In this document: piece after piece, positions 51,008 to 52,725 of the stretch | Layout of the letters: every line of letters starts with the position of its first letter | How positions within the stretch are numbered: the first letter of the stretch is position 1 | Assembly: GCA_001313365.1 (NCBI GenBank) | Contig: BBFS01000024.1 | Span: 1 to 52,725 of the forward strand | Direction of reading: 5' to 3' | DNA length: 52,725 nt | DNA from: Paenarthrobacter nitroguajacolicus JCM 14115 | GTDB lineage: Bacteria; Actinomycetota; Actinomycetes; Actinomycetales; Micrococcaceae | The notes under the pieces: generated by a model | What the model was told of the DNA's origin: nothing | Seen by the model: the letters and a program-made list of their open reading frames with translations, nothing else | Database searches by the model: none | Position numbers and translations under genes: made by a program

Positions 51008-52725
51008 TCAGCCGCCCCCCCAGCCGATGCCGATGGTCACCGGCGTGGTAAGCCGTCCTGTGTTGAGATCCCAATATTCAACGACTCCGTTGCGGTCCAG
51101 TCCGGCAACACCCGTCGAGTCGGGACCTGATACCCCCCCGCGAAGCGCCCTCAAGCCCGTGTAGTCGGTCCATTCAGCGCCCACAACCGGACGGGATTCC
51201 TGCTTGGGTGTGCCCAGCCCGCTGCCGCGGTACAGCCTGAGGGTTCCATTGGCTCAGTGGTGAGGAGGTCCTGGAAGCCGTCGGCGTTGTAGTCCACCAT
51301 GCTTAGCCTGATCGCTGGGAATCCCGTGCCGATTGCCGCTTGGGCACGGATGTAGGCAAGGCCGGCGTTCTTATAGAGGTACAGGTTGCCGCCCGAATCC
51401 ATGGCAACGATCTGGGGGGGAAGCCGGTTGTTGGCGCACCAAGTGCCCACGGTGATGTTCAGGGTCCCCCAGCCCTGGCCAAGGGCAATGGGATCCTTGA
51501 ACCCACCTGTCTGAAGGCCGGGGGGGTACACCAGCAGGGCGCCGTCGAGTCTTTGGGAGATCAGATCAAACACGCCGTCGCGGTCCCAGTCCGTGATGAA
51601 GAGGTCTTTGAGCCCTGTGAAGCCGACGCCGATTCTCTTGCCGCCGCCGTACCTGCCGCCACCCCATGATGTAGCAACCACCGAGCCGTCGCCGGCGATC
51701 GACACGAGGTCGGCTGCGCTGCTGATGGATGCCGCACTCAAGTTAAGGGTGGGCGGTTGGTGTTTGCTGCCCGGTTCGCAGACACCCACAGGGTCGGTTG
51801 GCGGCGGGACTGTACCGCCCGGGCTTGTAGTGGTCCCTGCCGGCAAAGATGTGTAGCCAAAGAAATTCACTACGCCCCAGAGCGTGTAGCGGTTGGGGGG
51901 GTGGTCTGCCAGTTGCCGTCCGTGTAGGTGATGCCGATGCCCATGACGTTGAACCGGGGGGGATCACGCAGAAGGCGTCGTGACCGGGAGAACCCTTCCA
52001 CCACTCCACAAGCTGCGCTGCGTCACGGTCCCAGCGGACAGCGATGACTTCACCCGCCCCGTTGTTGGGGGTTGAGAGCCCGGGGGGGATCAGTCCAGAA
52101 GTTGGCGCGGTGCTGGATCACCTCACGCGTCGCGATGTTGTTGGACCAGTCCTGAGCCAGGCTGGCCACCGTGGCGTGGTACTTCACAGGAGCCAGGCCG
52201 AGCGATGCACGGTAGCTGTTGATCGCGTTGAACACCGTCAGGATCGCAGCTGTGTTGCTGTCCGGGAGGAGCGCCAGCGCGCCGTTCTCCGGATCCACGG
52301 AGCTGCTCGGGCTCTTGCCCGGGAAGGGGGGTGAGTGTAGGGGTTGGTGTCGCTTCGGGCGTCGCCGTCGGGGCTGGTGAGGCGGTTTCGAGCGTTGGAG
52401 TGGGGGACGGACTTCCTGTTGGTGCAGGCGTTTCGGTTGATGGCGATGTTTCGCTGGGGGAAGTTGGTTGAGTTGGTGCAGGCGTTTCGGTTGTAGACGC
52501 AGACGGACCTGGCCCGGCGGCTTGGGCGGATGGTGTTGGTGCGGCGGGAACAGTACCGAGAGTCTCTTGTGGAGACGGCTCCGCTACGGGTGGCTCGGTG
52601 GCACCGGGATCCGAGAGGTTGTCAGGCCCCCCCCAGGAGGGCCCGATGTTGGGTACGGGGGGGTGGCGTCTCAAACACCGGATCTATAGCGACGGGCCCG
52701 CCGTCCGTGTCGGTTCCCGCGCCGG
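51008..52725 (-). CDS. Secreted CAP/SCP-domain protein with FG-GAP/VCBS-like repeats (N-terminus outside window)
   Basis: At least 570 residues; the start lies beyond the right edge. Order: a low-complexity Pro/Thr/Ser linker (about 52340-52670), a CAP domain (LTVFNAINSYRASLGLAPVK, HATVASLAQDWSNNIATREV, then EVIAVRWDRDAAQLVEWWKG with SPGHDA), a Gly/Pro/Thr spacer, and FG-GAP-like repeats (DLFITDWDRDGVFDLISQRL; IRLSMVDYNADGFQDLLTTE; LDRNGVVEYWDLNTG). Breaks near 52650, 52330, 52085, 51965, 51900 and 51240. The TGA at 51008 follows IGIGWGGG. The repeat module is similar to that of the VanY-like protein at 48701, so both may attach to the cell envelope. Confidence 0.83.
52418..52493. repeat. Two 22-bp direct repeats in the Pro/Thr linker
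   Basis: 52418-52439 and 52472-52493 are identical and 54 bp apart, encoding TETPAPT twice within the linker of the CAP protein. Unit-length change by recombination would keep the frame (18 codons). Confidence 0.7.

Overview
The window is high-GC DNA with actinobacterial gene content and looks like a soil Micrococcaceae of the Arthrobacter/Paenarthrobacter type (inferred from gene order, protein character and the alternating GTG/ATG starts; no search was run). A dominant technical feature is that most longer genes are interrupted by one-base (sometimes two-base) indels, mainly in G/C runs but also GGG to GG or AAA to AA losses. Family-conserved residues continue in the next frame after each break, so I annotate these as single genes with probable sequencing indels and give full spans. 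None is called a pseudogene on this ground alone.

Left part (1-15.9 kb): a lipoprotein start, a luciferase-like monooxygenase, then a minus-strand group LysR - 49-aa leader ORF - MHS-type transporter - M20 amidohydrolase - amidase. A PucR regulator is divergent from mmsA and a class III aminotransferase. Together these suggest uptake and breakdown of N-carbamoyl or beta-amino compounds through malonate or methylmalonate semialdehyde. A bifunctional HAD (trehalose-phosphatase-like)/GH15 fusion, an AEC carrier and panD follow.

Middle (15.9-32.6 kb): a contiguous pentose and deoxyhexose island. The rhamnose operon rhaMIDB is divergent from its LacI regulator. The pentose block xylA-xylB-LacI-araB-araD-araA-galM runs on the minus strand, with a ROK-type XylR divergent from xylA. 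Operator-like palindromes sit at the expected promoters. Three copies of a 65-66 bp hairpin repeat lie at gene 3' ends.

Right part (32.6-52.7 kb): TetR with a DrrAB-type ABC exporter and a clear 27-bp operator; a YihY membrane protein; a cluster of uncharacterised sugar enzymes (Gfo/Idh oxidoreductase, DUF993 protein, two xylose-isomerase-like TIM barrels, LacI regulator with two operators) that is the best candidate for an undescribed catabolic pathway; an AT-richer insert with a DUF3800 gene flanked by 14-bp direct repeats and a lysR remnant; LysR/MFS; a carboxyethylornithine synthase-like gene coupled to a 44-aa basic protein; tRNA-Gly; and two secreted proteins (VanY-like peptidase, CAP domain) that both end in FG-GAP/VCBS-like repeats.
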